Shown here in pieces: positions 34,512-46,890 of a DNA stretch of 64,000 nt. A model generated the notes under the pieces. That model ran no database searches. It saw only the letters and a program-made list of their open reading frames with translations, and was not told the DNA's origin. Source of the stretch: Megaleporinus macrocephalus (Eukaryota > Chordata > Actinopteri > Characiformes > Anostomidae). Position numbers and translations under genes: made by a program. How positions within the stretch are numbered: position 1 is the stretch's first letter; the number at the start of each line of letters is the position of its first letter. The DNA lies in the NCBI GenBank assembly GCA_021613375.1, contig CM038721.1:5246486-5310485 (forward strand), given 5' to 3'.

Positions 34512-36810
34512 AGTTTGATTGTCTGTTGGAAGTTCAGTTAGGAGAGCATTACAGTAATCCATCTTGCTGGAGATAAAGGCATGGATGAGTTTCTCCAGGA
34601 GAGAGAGGAGAGATGCTGGATCCCGGACAGTGGCGTCCTTGATCCAGCGCTGACTTTCATAGTCGACATCCGGGAAAGCCTGCTCGCAATCCCCGGGGTC
34701 ACCCCAAGAAAAGGCTTTCTAGTAAATGTCCTTGGATGACACCCCCTCGGTTCAGCATCCACACAGGTCCAGGCACTGTCTGAGCCTCCCATCTTGGTGG
34801 TGGTTGTTGCCCCGGGACTCCTTAGGTGGGGAGGGGATACTGTCACGCCTCACTTTAACAGGTCTCAGAACCACATCCCCAGCAGGCAACTCCTAATCAC
34901 ATGATGGCTGAGCTGCAGTCAGCTGACTTTCTCCGATTGGCTTCGCTGGAATTCTGATTACCGTCAGCCGGTGATTTATATTTATATTGTTCCTCTTCCT
35001 GTGATGCGTGCTGAGTATTGCCACAGTTCTTCTGAAGCCGACGCATTCTTTATTATCGTGTATTCCTGATACTGACCCTGTTTTTTGCCTAGCCTAAGTT
35101 AAGCTGTGTCTTTCTGGTTTTTTGTTCTGATGGTTTTTGACTGGTCGTTTTTGCCGGACCCCGTTTGTCTCGGTTAACCATGTCTCAGGTTTTGACCTCT
35201 GCCTGTTTTTGTCATTGCGCTCTCTCTTTTTGCCCCTTTTAATATTAAACTGTCCAGATACTTTTTGGACTCCACGTTCATCTGATCCTTCTCAGACAAA
35301 TGTTTCATCACCATTTCACTTAAGGCGGTGCCACTTAATTATTATTCAGCAGTTTTGGCGCGGCACCTTCTGGCAACATTCCACTATTTTAGGTGAAACA
35401 GGAAAACCGGTGAATAGGTTGACTTCACCCTTGTGCGGTGTGTAGTATGGACGTAGTAGGGTGTAGGCTGTGTTTGACAGTTTGGGGGCGGGACATGGGC
35501 CGAACGCTATTGGCTGATGGAACCTGGTTTCGTGACTGACCGCTCACTACGAACAGCCTCTCAACAAACTACAACAAACATGGTGGACAAAGAAGAGCCG
35601 GTTGGTGAGATAGATTAAGACTTTTGTTTATCTCACTTATAATAATAATTGAATAGACTTATCACTTCTTATGAGCCTGTATTCTCTTTAGTTTACTTTG
35701 ATAAAGATAAGTCTAAGCAAAATAATAATAAAGATAGGATTAAACAAAGTACAAATACTTCGTGACCTTACTTAAGTAGAGATTTTGGTTATTGATACTT
35801 TACTGGAGTAATTATTTTTCAGCTGACTTTTTACTTCTACTCCTTACATTTACACTCCATTATCAGTACTTTCTACTCCTTACATTTACACTCCATTATC
35901 AGTACTTTCTACTCCTTACATTTACACTCCATTATCAGTACTTTCTACTACTTACATTTACACTCCATTATCAGTACTTTCTACTCCTTACATTTACACT
36001 CCATTATCAGTACTTTCTACTCCTTACATTTACACTCCATTATCAGTACTTTCTACTTCTCACATTTACACTCCATTATCAGTACTTTCTACTCCTTACA
36101 TTTACACTCCATTATCAGTACTTTCTACTCCTTACATTTACACTCCATTATCAGTACTTTCTACTCCTTACATTTACACTCCATTATCAGTACTTTCTAC
36201 TTCTCACATTTACACTCCATTATCTGTACTTTCTACTCCTTACATTTATACTCCATTATCAGTACTTTCTACTCCTTACATTTACACTCCATTATCAGTA
36301 CTTTCTACTTTTTACATTTACACTCCATTATCAGTACTTTTTACTCCTTACATTTATACTCCATTATCAGTACTTTCTACTCCTTACATTTACACTCCAT
36401 TATCAGTACTTTCTACTCCTTACATTTACACTCCATTATCAGTACTTTCTACTTCTCACATTTACACTCCATTATCAGTAATTTCTACTCCTTACATTTA
36501 CACTGCTTTATCTGTACTTTCTACTCCTTACATTTACACTCCATTATCTGTACTTTCTACTCCTTACATTTACACTCCATTATCAGTACTTTCTACTCCT
36601 TACATTTACACTCCATTATCAGTACTTTCTACTTACTACATTTACACTCCATTATCAGTACTTTCTACTCCTTACATTTACACTCCATTATCAGTACTTT
36701 CTACTCCTTACATTTACACTCCATTATTTGTACTTTCTACTCCTTACATTTACACTCCATTATCAGTACTTTATACTCCTTACATTTACACTCCATTATC
36801 TGTACTTTTT
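34512..36810 (+). repeat. Higher-order composite repeat, copy 4 of 5
   Basis: Same order. It shares TTTCTCCGATTGG with copy 3 only, and the minisatellite tract is again ~1 kb (35830-36810). The two are probably sister duplicates. Confidence 0.9.
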
Positions 36811-39183
36811 AGTTTGATTTTCTGTTGGAAGTTCAGTTAGGAGAGCATTACAGTAATCCATCCTGCTGGAGATAAAGGCATGGATGAGTTTCTCCAGGAG
36901 AGAGAGGAGAGATGCTGGATCCCGAACAGTGGCGTCCTTGATCCAGCGCTGACTTTCATAGTCGACATCCGGGAAAGCCTGCTCGCAATCCCCGGGTCAC
37001 CCCAAGAAAAGGCTTTTTAGTAAATGTCCTTGGATGACACCCCCTCGGTTCAGCATCCACACAGGTCCAGGCACTGTCTGAGCCTCCCATCTTGGTGGTG
37101 GTTGTTGCCCCGGGACTCCTTAGGTGGGGAGGGGATACTGTCACGCCTCACTTTAACAGGTCTCAGAACCACATCCCCAGCAGGCAACTCCTAATCACAT
37201 GATGGCTGAGCTGCAGTCAGCTGACTTTCTCTGATTGGCTTCGCTGGAATTCTGATTACCGTCAGCCGGTGATTTATATTTATATTGTTCCTCTTCCTGT
37301 GATGCGTGCTGAGTATTGCCACAGTTCTTCTGAAGCCGACGCATTCTTTATTATCGTGTATTCCTGATACTGACCCTGTTTTTTGCCTAGCCTAAGTTAA
37401 GCTGTGTCTTTCTGGTTTTTTGTTCTGATGGTTTTTGACTGGTCGTTTTTGCCGGACCCCGTTTGTCTCGGTTAACCATGTCTCAGGTTTTGACCTCTGC
37501 CTGTTTTTGTCATTGCGCTCTCTTTTTTTGCCCCTTTTAATATTAAACTGTCCAGATACTTTTTGGACTCCACGTTCATCTGATCCTTCTCAGACAAATG
37601 TTTCATCACCATTTCACTTAAGGCGGTGCCACTTAATTATTATTCAGCAGTTTTGGCGCGGCACCTTCTGGCAACATTCCACTATTTTAGGTGAAACAGG
37701 AAAACCGGTGAATAGGTTGACTTCACCCTTGTGCGGTGTGTAGTATGGACGTAGTAGGGTGTAGGCTGTGTTTGACAGTTTGGAGACGGGACATGGGCCG
37801 AACGCTATTGGCTGATGGAACCTGGTTTCGTGACTGACCGCTCACTATGAACAGCCTCTCAACAAACTACAACAAACATGGTGGACGAAGAAGAGCCAAC
37901 AGGTGAGATAGATTAAGAATTTGGTTTATCTCACTTATAATAATAATTGAATAGTCTTATCACTTCTTATGAGCCTGTATTCTCTTTAGTTTACTTTGAT
38001 AAAGATAAGTCTAAGCAAAATAATAATAAAGATAGGATTAAACAAAGTACAAATACTTCGTGACCTTACTTAAGTAGAGATTTTGGTTATTGATACTTTA
38101 CTGGAGTAATTATTTTTAAGCTGACTTTTTACTTCAACTACTTACATTTACACTCCATTATCAGTACTTTCTACTCCTTACATTTATACTCCATTATCAG
38201 TACTTTCTACTCCTTACATTTACACTCCATTATCAGTACTTTCTACTCCTTACATTTACACTCCATTATCAGTACTTTCTACTCCTTACATTTACACTCC
38301 ACTATCAGTACTTTCTACTCCTTACATTTACACTCCATTATCTGTACTTTCTACTCCTTACATTTACACTACATTATCTGTACTTTCTACTCCTTACATT
38401 TACTCTCCATTATCAGTACTTTCTACTCCTTACATTTACACTCCATTATCTGTACTTTCTACTCCTTACATTTACACTCCATTATCAGTACTTTCTACTC
38501 CTTACATTTACACTCCATTATCTGTAATGTCTACTCCTTACATTTACACTCCATTATCAGTACTTTCTACTCCTTACATTTACACTCCATTATCAGTACT
38601 TTCTACTCCTTACATTTACACTCCATTATCTGTAATGTCTACTCCTTACATTTACACTCCATTATCAGTACTTTATACTCCTTACATTTACACTCCATTA
38701 TCTGTACTTTCTACTCCTTACATTTACACTCCAGTATCTGTACTTTCTACTCCTTACATTTACACTCCATTATCTGTACTTTCTACTCCTTACATTTACA
38801 CTCCATTATCAGTACTTTCTACTCCTTACATTTACACTCTATTAGCTGTACTTTCTACTCCTTACATTTACACTCCAGTATCTGTACTTTCTACTCCTTA
38901 CATTTACACTCCATTATCTGTACTTTCTACTCCTTACATTTACACTCCAGTATCTGTACTTTCTCCTCCTTACATTTACACTCCATTATCTGTACTTTCT
39001 ACTCCTTACATTTACACTCTATTAGCTGTACTTTCTACTCCTTACATTTACACTCCAGTATCTGTACTTTCTACTCCTTACATTTACACTCCATTATCTG
39101 TACTTTCTACTCCTTACATTTACACTCCAGTATCTGTACTTTCTCCTCCTTACATTTACACTCCATTATCAGTACTTTCTACA
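36811..39183 (+). repeat. Higher-order composite repeat, copy 5 of 5
   Basis: Same order. A 1-bp deletion in the Gypsy relic (CCCCGGGTCACC instead of CCCCGGGGTCACC, near 36990) shortens the antisense chance frame. The exon-like segment returns to the EEEPT form of copy 1. The tract 38130-39183 is rich in ATCTGT units and leads straight into the right end of the hAT-like element. Confidence 0.9.
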
Positions 39184-39737
39184 TTTTAAACATAGTCTCG
39201 TTACTCTTATTTCATTTCAGCTTGTTTTCATTCATCTACATTTCCAGTAAAGATTATTGATAACATGCCTTTGAAGTTTGACAACTAGTCATCATATCTT
39301 CTGCTCCATGAAACACATGTTGATGTTCAGTAGTAACAGATATGCTTCTTTAATATATTTACATTGTAATAAACTACATTCATGTTCAATGAGCGTATAT
39401 GCGGCTGAAACAGGAAGCCTAGTGCATCCCAAATTTATCAACATTAACATTTTAATACAACATTATAGTCCTTATGGCTTTTAGAAGAATTGGGTTTTTG
39501 GGGAGGTGGGCTAGTGCACTATAGTACTATAGTGCACTATACCCCTGTGGTGCGGCCTAAGCTTTTGGTCCTAACTGCATTTTTCTCCTTACATTACTTT
39601 TACTTTTATACTTTAAGTAGTTCTGAAAGCAGTACTTTTACACTTTTACTGGAGTAAAAAGCTTGAGTTGATACTTCAGTATTTTTAAACCCTAGTATCT
39701 ACCTGAGTAATGAATGTGAATACTTCTGACACCTTTG
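39184..39737 (+). mobile_element. hAT-like element, right end
   Basis: This continues from the minisatellite into TACTTTTACTTTTATACTTT, ACTTTTACTGGAGTAAAAAG and a terminus that reads, inverted, CAAAGGTGTCAGAAGTATTC. That CARRGGTGT... start, with subterminal runs of ACTTTTAC, is typical of Tol2-like hAT elements of fish. The interior of the same element forms the right part of the composite unit. The matching left terminus was not found. Confidence 0.6.
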
Positions 39738-39819
39738 TTGTGGTTTCACAGTTAGCAGCAGAAAAGCAACCCACAGATTGTAGACCAACAGAGGTAGAGC
39801 CGGGTTCAGTCCACCATAA

Positions 39820-40000
39820 TGCTCTTGTGGTTTAATGCAATCAAATCTCAACAGCAATGTTCCAGCATCTAGTGTGAAGCCTTCTTAGGACGGCAGAGGC
39901 TGTTACTGCGGCAAAGGAGGACGAGCTCCCTGTTAATGGCCTTCGTTTTCCAGGAAAGGTTGAATTGAGAAGGTGTCCACAAACTTTTGGACACACAGCC
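39820..40000 (+). pseudogene. Mariner-type transposase, extreme C-terminal relic and 3' flank
   Basis: The text around AATGTTCCAGCATCTAGTG, GACGGCAGAGGCTGTTACTG, GCGGCAAAGGAGGA and GGTGTCCACAAACTTTTGGA follows the end of a common fish Tc1/mariner family. In that family the last transposase helix (a QHLV...AEAVTAAK-like reading) is followed by a 3' end with CACAAACTTTTGG. No catalytic residues remain. Confidence 0.5.
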
Positions 40001-40730
40001 AAAGTGTTTAGCAGTGTTCAAAAGGCTGTGCATGAAAACGTAGCCTGTGAAGCTCTCGTCAGTAATTTCACAGGCAGGTTGAGTTCTGGATGGACGGACG
40101 GATGTGATAATGCGGGACGCTGGGCGCTTTGCATTAGCATGCCGGAGGCCCCCTCCTCGATTCAGAGCCACACTGCTTCACGAAGGCGGCTGAGCTTCGG
40201 CGATAAGCCCACTAAACTGGTCTGAAGATGCAGGCAGCGGTGTTATTACTGCATTTCCATCACGATAGTCGACCTTGATGAAATGTAAGAGGCTCATTGG
40301 GCGCCGGAAGCTCAGCAGGAGTTCGGCTCTCCCGCTGATGTAATCACGCGGCAGCAAACACGGACCTGCGGGTCGAGCGCAGCGCCTCTGTTAACATTCT
40401 CCTCCTGAACTTACTGGATGGTGTGCGGCCACCGGTCTGAAAAGACGTGGCGACAGGCCTTTTCCGCATTAGTGGGAGGCATGTGAGCCTAACAAAGAGT
40501 TTGACGGAGCATCTAATCCTGATTGTGACTCGGGGCTCTCTTTGAGGCTTCAGGAGAGCTTTCTTTGAGAACCAGTGGAACCATTTTCCTGCACTCTGAA
40601 TGGTCCACTCATTCAAATGCTTCATCAGAATTCTCAGATTTTTACCACCAGCTGTGGTCAGTATGGTATTCGGGTCTTAGATTGTCCTTGAGGCTCAAGA
40701 AATTGACCAAGGCCTCCCGGAAATACAGCA
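40001..40730. other. Intergenic, no gene recognised
   Basis: Slightly CpG-enriched unique sequence (40060-40420) with chance frames on both strands. Nothing recognised. Confidence 0.35.
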
Positions 40731-40919
40731 TTCAAACCTTGATATTTGACATAGTTTAATAATAATGATTATTATTACTATAATTATTATTATTATAAAA
40801 ACAGCATGTGATTGACAAGCCTGTTATTGGCTAATTTGTGATTGGTCATACTATGATTGGTCAGCAATTATACATCATACATAATTAGTACACAACATTT
40901 TCTTTTACAATGGGTGTCA
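40731..40919 (+). repeat. AT-rich microsatellite and single CCAAT-repeat-like unit
   Basis: (ATT)n-like sequence at 40758-40798 is followed by TGTGATTGACAAGCC, TTGTGATTGGTCA and ATGATTGGTCAG. These words resemble the 46-bp repeat at 44325-44965 and may be an unamplified relative of it. Confidence 0.5.
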
Positions 40920-41045
40920 GTTTAAAGATTAATGGACCAATGGGAACGCTCCAAAATCATGTGGATGAAATTCTGGTTCCATTGACTTACATTAAAAGCA
41001 AACACTGTTTTTGTCTCTCCTGTAAAGTTGCTGTTTTGTCTATAG
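40920..41045 (+). repeat. Dispersed repeat family copy
   Basis: GACCAATGGGAACGCTCCAA, AATCATGTGGA, GGTTCCATTGACTTACATTA and TCTCTCCTGTAAAGTTGCTG align in order with 47045-47160 and, more weakly, 10440-10580. Confidence 0.65.
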
Positions 41046-41267
41046 CTGCATTTGGATCCGCTTAAAATCTCAGCACTACATTACATTCTCTGTATAGTTC
41101 ACTATCCATCACCCATAATGCATCACACAGTGTGTATCCAATGTGTACCATAATGCAAAGCGGTGGTGTCTCACTATTAAGGGAGAAGAAGCTGTTGTGT
41201 GGTGTCATATGTAGCCCAGAGTGGCAGGAGACGCCCAACACACCTGTTTTATATACTAATACTGTAT

Positions 41268-41374
41268 ATCCATCCATCCATCCACCAACCATTATCTTCC
41301 ACTTTATCTCGTTAGTTGGCGTCACCGGGGGGCTGGAGCCAATCCCAGCGTCATCCAGGGCATGCAGTGTACAC
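41268..41374 (-). mobile_element. Retroposon 3' sequence abutting the 20-bp array
   Basis: CATCCATCCATCC and ATTATCTTCCACTTTATCTC are the common 3' terminus of fish LINE/SINE pairs. GGCTGGAGCCAATCCCAGCG follows, the same body sequence seen at 56415 next to the other 20-bp array. Orientation is minus, with the tRNA-like head to the right. Confidence 0.65.
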
Positions 41375-43334
41375 CACTGCACCACCGTGCTGACCACTAC
41401 ACCACTGTACTAACCACTACACCACCGTACTAACCACTACACCACTGTACTAACCACTACACCACCGTACTAACCACTACACCACCATACTGACCACTAC
41501 ACCACCATACTAACCACTACACCACCATACTAACCACTACACCACCATACTAACCACTACACCACCATACTAACCATTACACCACCGTACTAACCTCTAC
41601 ACCACCATACTAACCACTACACCACCGTACTAACCACTACACCACCATACTAACCACTACACCACCGTACTAACCACTACACCACCGTACTAACCACTAC
41701 ACCACCATACTAACCACTACACCACCATACTAACTACTACACCACCATACTAACCACTACACCACCGTACTAACCACTACACCACCGTACTAACCACTAC
41801 ACCACCATACTAACCACTACACCACCATACTAACCACTACACCACCGTACTAACCACTACACCACCGTACTAACCACTACACCACCGTACTAACCACTAC
41901 ACCACCATACTAACCACTACACCACCGTACTAACCACTACACCACCGAACTAACCACTACACCACCATACTAACTACTACACCACCATACTAACCACTAC
42001 ACCACCGTACTAACCACTACACCACCGTACTAACCACTACACCACCATACTAACCACTACACCACCGTACTAACCACTACACCACCGTACTAACCACTAC
42101 ACCACCATACTAACCACTACACCACCATACTAACCACTACACCACCGTACTAACCACTACACCACCGTACTAACCACTACACCACCGTACTAACCACTAC
42201 ACCACCATACTAACCACTACACCACCGTACTAACCACTACACCACCGAACTAACCACTACACCACCATACTAACCACTACACCACCGTACTAACCACTAC
42301 ACCACCATACTAACCACTACACCACCGTACTAACCACTACACCACCGTCCTAACCACTACACCACCATACTAACCACTACACCACCGTCCTAACCACTAC
42401 ACCACCGTACTAACCACTACACCACCATACTAACCTCTACACCACCATACTAACCACTACACCACCGTACTAACCACTACACCACCGTCCTAACCACTAC
42501 ACCACCATACTAACCACTACACCACCATACTAACCACTACACCACCATACTAACCACTACACCACCGTACTAACCACTGCACCACCGTGCTGACCACTAC
42601 ACCACTGTACTAACCACTACACCACTGTACTAACCACTACACCACTGTACTAACCACTACACCACCGTACTAACCACTACACCACTGTACTAACCACTAC
42701 ACCACCATACTAACCTCTACACCACCATACTAACCACTACACCACCGTACTAACCACTACACCACCGTCCTAACCACTACACCACCATACTAACCACTAC
42801 ACCACCATACTAACCACTACACCACCATACTAACCACTACACCACCGTACTAACCACTGCACCACCGTGCTGACCACTACACCACTGTACTAACCACTGC
42901 ACCACCGTGCTGACCACTACACCACTGTACTAACCACTACACCACCGTACTAACCACTACACCACTGTACTAACCACTACACCACCGTACTAACCACTAC
43001 ACCACTGTACTAACCACTACACCACCGTACTAACCACTACACCACTGTACTAACCACTACACCACCATACTAACCTCTACACCACCATACTAACCACTAC
43101 ACCACCATACTAACCACTACACCACCGTACTAACCACTGCACCACCGTGCTGACCACTACACCACCGTACTAACCACTGCACCACCGTGCTGACCACTAC
43201 ACCACCGTACTAACCACTACACCACCGTACTAACCACTACACCACTGTACTAACCACTACACCACCGTACTAACCACTACACCACTGTACTAACCACTAC
43301 ACCACCGTACTAACCATTACACCACCATACTAAC
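41375..43334 (-). repeat. 20-bp minisatellite made of SINE A-box heads, array 1
   Basis: About 98 units of TAACCACTACACCACCRTAC. On the minus strand each unit gives TGGTGTAGTGG, a good match to the pol III A box (TRGYNNAGTGG). It matches the start of fish tRNA-derived SINEs of the GTGGTGCAGTGGTTAGCAC type. Point variants (GTAC, ATAC, GTCC, CTCTAC) recur in blocks, indicating repeated unequal exchange. Confidence 0.92.
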
Positions 43335-44060
43335 TGGAGTGGGGGGACCCCAGTGTCTCAGGGTACTCTCATGTCCATGTTACCTTCTGGTTCTCTCCTT
43401 TTAGTTTAGGCTGTTATAGTTAGATCTGCCGGAGTCACCAACCACACTCTAAAATTCTGAAAATTCATATTCTCTACAGTCTTACTCCTGAGCCCAACTA
43501 ACTCTTTCTCTTTACTCTTCCTGAGGAAATGACTGTCCTCCTGTCTGTTGAAGGCTGTTGAAGGACTGATCATCGGGCCATCACCCCACCATCACCAGCC
43601 AGCTCACCTGTCCATTTACTGCTACACCCTCAGTTACATCACTGTGCCATCCAGATGCACCAGCACTGAGATAGGATGGGACTGTTTCAGCTCACGCCCA
43701 CTTTACATAAAGACTGTCATAGACTGCCTCAGCCAGAGACTGCCTCAGTCATACACTGCCTCTATCTGTGCAGCTTCTAAAGCTTTGCTATCCAGATTTC
43801 AAACAGAGACTCCTTTCTTTGGTATTTAGTTCAAACTGTAAATACTGTTTGACCAGAGGAGGATGGGTCTCCCCTTGTGAGTCTGGTTCCTCCCAAGGTT
43901 TCTTCCTCCAGTTGAGGGAGTTTTTCCTTGCCACTGTTGCCTCTGGCTTGCTCACTGGGGGATATATGTTATAACTGTTTTCAAAACTCTGTAAAGCTGC
44001 TTTGAGACAACATCGTTGTAAAAAGCGCTATATAAATAAAATTGACTTGACTTGACTTGA
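43335..44060 (+). mobile_element. Retroelement 3' end inserted into the 20-bp array
   Basis: The array stops at ACTAAC (43329-43334) and resumes at ACTAAC (44060-44065), a possible 6-bp target duplication. The insert ends GTAAAAAGCGCTATATAAAT, AAAATTGACTTGACTTGAC, a widespread fish retroposon 3' terminus with a short-repeat tail. The interior has CTGGTTCCTCCCAAGGTTTC and GGAGTTTTTCCTTGCCACTG. A 93-codon frame at 43548 is not recognised and is probably a coding remnant or chance. Confidence 0.8.
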
Positions 44061-44300
44061 CTAACCACTACACCACCATACTAACCACTACACCACCATA
44101 CTAACCACTACACCACCGTCCTAACCACTACACCACCGTACTAACCACTACACCACCATACTAACCTCTACACCACCATACTAACCACTACACCACCGTA
44201 CTAACCACTACACTACCGTACTAACCACTACACCACCATACTGACCACTACACCACCATACTAACCACTACACCACCATACTAAACACTACACCACCATC
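44061..44300 (-). repeat. 20-bp SINE-head array, right remnant of array 1
   Basis: Twelve more 20-bp units continue the array after the insertion, in the same register class and orientation. Confidence 0.9.
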
Positions 44301-44324
44301 ATAACTAACATACATACTTTTTTT

Positions 44325-44965
44325 ATCTGTTATTGGCCAACCTGTGATTGATTCGGTTGTGTTTTTTTATCTGTGATTGGTCAACCTGTGATTGATTAGT
44401 TTGTGTTTTGGTTTATTTGTGATTGGTCAACCTGTGATTGATTAGGTTGTGCTTTGGTTTATCTGTGATTGGCCAATGTGTGATTGATCAGGTTGTGTTT
44501 TGGTTGATTTGTGATTGGTCAACCTGTGATTGATTAGTTTGTGTTTTGGTTGATTTGTGATTGGTCAACCTGTGATTGATTAGGTTGTGCTTTGGTTTAT
44601 TTGTGATTGGTCAACCTGTGATTGATTAGTTTGTGTTTTGGTTGATTTGTGATTGGTCAACCTGTGATTGATTAGGTTGGGTTTTGGTTGATTTGTGATT
44701 GGTCAATCTGTGATTGATTAGGTTGTGCTTTGGTTTATCTGTGATTGGCCAATGTGTGATTGATTAGGTTGTGTTTTGGTTGATTTGTGATTGGTCAACC
44801 TGTGATTGATTAGGTTGTGCTTTGGTTAATCTGTGATTGGCCAATGTGTGATTGATTAGGTTGTGTTTTGGTTTATTTGTGATTGGTCAACCTGTGATTG
44901 ATTAGGTTGTGCTTTGGTTTATTTGTGATTGGCCAATGTGTGATTGATTAGGTTGTTTTTTATTT
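44325..44965 (+). repeat. 46-bp minisatellite carrying CCAAT boxes
   Basis: About 14 units contain TTTGTGATTGGTCAACCTGT and GATTGATTAGGTTGTG. Steps of exactly 46 bp are seen at 44421, 44467 and 44513. Each unit carries GACCAATCA or GGCCAATG-type words on one strand, matching the NF-Y CCAAT core. Confidence 0.9.
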
Positions 44966-46365
44966 TGTGGCCTGTAATTGTTAAGCCTGTGGTAGGTTAT
45001 TTTTAGGAGTGCTGTAGACCTGATTATTGGTTTACCAGATTGATTATGCTGAGTGGTCAGCACCACCACTGCTACCCTAACAATTCTACTCTTAGAAATA
45101 TATATTTAAGCTCATTAAACTAACCCAGCTAGTTAAATTAATCCGCCCAGAGAGATGTGCTGTGGAGGAGCTCTGAAGATGCTTGCTGAATGAATGCATG
45201 CTTAATGAAACGTTGCCAGAATAACAGCTCAGTACAGAATGGCAGTAGCCACCCACACTGGCACCCACCAAAAAAAAAAAAAATGGGTTGGCTGTCCTCC
45301 TCTGGATCTTCAGTGCTCAAGCACACACAACACCATCTTTCCAGAGAGTTTAATAGCTGGAGCAGCCACTCACCACTCACATAAACACTGTTATTGTGTC
45401 AAAGCAGCCTTGAGAGGACATCCAATAGCGCTTTTGTTCGAAGAAGAAAAAAAAATGTGTCAGCTGCTAGTTATTGTGCTCTGAGAAGCGGTGAGTCATT
45501 CAGGTGGTCCAGGCTCAGGTTGGCTAATCGGACCGGATGGTTCCCTCCAGTTTTGCTTTGACCCCAACCCTCTGAAGGCCTTTTGTCAGTATTTTAGTGT
45601 TACTCTCTGACATTGTTTGGCAGGAACCCCTGAGCATTCCAGTCATTGTTAACGTAAGCCCCCCGGCAGTCGCTCTTCATTTGCGTAAGGCCGTTTTCAC
45701 TGCACCATCTGGAGAACTCCGCCGCTGTCTTGTTATGCTAATGCCACGGGAACAACACAAAAGAGCTGAGGTCTCATATGACGGATACGGGTAGAGTTGC
45801 TGAAGGTTTGGGCTAGTGCTTCAGATTCTGGTGGGCAGAGGGACATTAACCAGTGTGCAAAAATACCCCTTGGTATTCGGGGTGGGGGGGGGTAACTAAT
45901 CCAGCATTGGCTGGCTGCCATCCCACTTGCCCTAGCGAAGTCAGTGCTAGCTTTAAGTGCAACAGAATGTTGGGTTTAGATGTTCTTCTTTTGGAAATGC
46001 TCTTTTTAAGTTTTGGACATTAACTAAGATCTCACTCATCATCTTCTAACTTCTATCTTCAGCGTAAGCAACAGTTCAGTCTTTGCGCCAGTTGCAGCAA
46101 GTGCAGTTGAGGTTGAGGCACTTGGGGACATTATTATATTTAAAAAGCTGTTTCTCCAGACGTTACTCCTGCGTGGATGCTGGGGACATATTACATAACA
46201 CAAAGTTTTGATCTTCCTTGTTTCATCCCAGTGAAGTGAAACTCTACATGACTAATACTCTACAATGTGCAATTCAATCTAATTAATTTCATGACACATT
46301 TAAATAAATTAATATTTCAAATCTGGTAACATGTACTGGGATGTATTCATCCATGTATTAAGCAT
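44966..46365. other. Intergenic, no gene recognised
   Basis: Largely unique, with an A13 run at ~45271 and a G-rich run near 45888. Near 46095-46160, TTGAGGCACTTGGGGAC and ATTATATTTAAAAAGCTGTT resemble the left end of the 0.5-kb element found at 47178 and 61400, so a fragment of that family may lie here. No coding sequence recognised. Confidence 0.4.
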
Positions 46366-46890
46366 ATACACTACCGCTCAAAAGTTTGGGATCACAGTGA
46401 AATTGTCTTGTTTTCAATGGAGTATCTTCCTTCCTTAACACAACAATGGACTGACGGGTCTCTAAAGAAAGTTGTTTCTTTCTGGTCATTGTGAGTCGGT
46501 CAGCAAGCCATCAACTGCTGATCTTCAGATACTAAACTAACCTAGAATGTTGTTCCCTTTTATACTCACTTATTAGTAGAATGTTTTTCAGCTGTGCATC
46601 AAAATTGAGCAAGAGTGTCCTAACAACCAATTAGTCCAATAACATCCTTAACTTGGATTGGTGGTCGTACCAGGAGATTTAGACAGAGGACTGAGAATTG
46701 CTGATAATAGGACTATATGTAAAATAAGCCTCTATACAAAAATAGACTTTAATACAAACATTTTTATTCTTTAAAAATCATCTGATACACTTACAATAAT
46801 TGTGAAATGGACAATATTGTTTGTGAATTGCATGAAAATTGCATGAAATGAAATTATAAAGTGATCCTAAACTTTTGAGCGGTAGTGTAT
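46366..46890. mobile_element. Tc1/mariner-type MITE, 525 bp
   Basis: The left end is ATACACTACCGCTCAAAAGT and the right end, inverted, ATACACTACCGCTCAAAAGT. The match continues with TTGGGATCAC against TTAGGATCAC. TA lies at both borders as expected for Tc1/mariner target sites. No transposase frame; the interior has GGTCTCTAAAGAAAGTTG and TTTCTTTCTGGTCATT, remnants of a larger parent. Confidence 0.88.

Noticed and set aside
33607..34518. 303-codon frame, the longest in the window
   Set aside because: It is the 36-bp minisatellite read through; the unit is a multiple of three without stops.
45271..45283. A13 run as a retroposon tail
   Set aside because: No recognisable retroposon body lies upstream on either strand.
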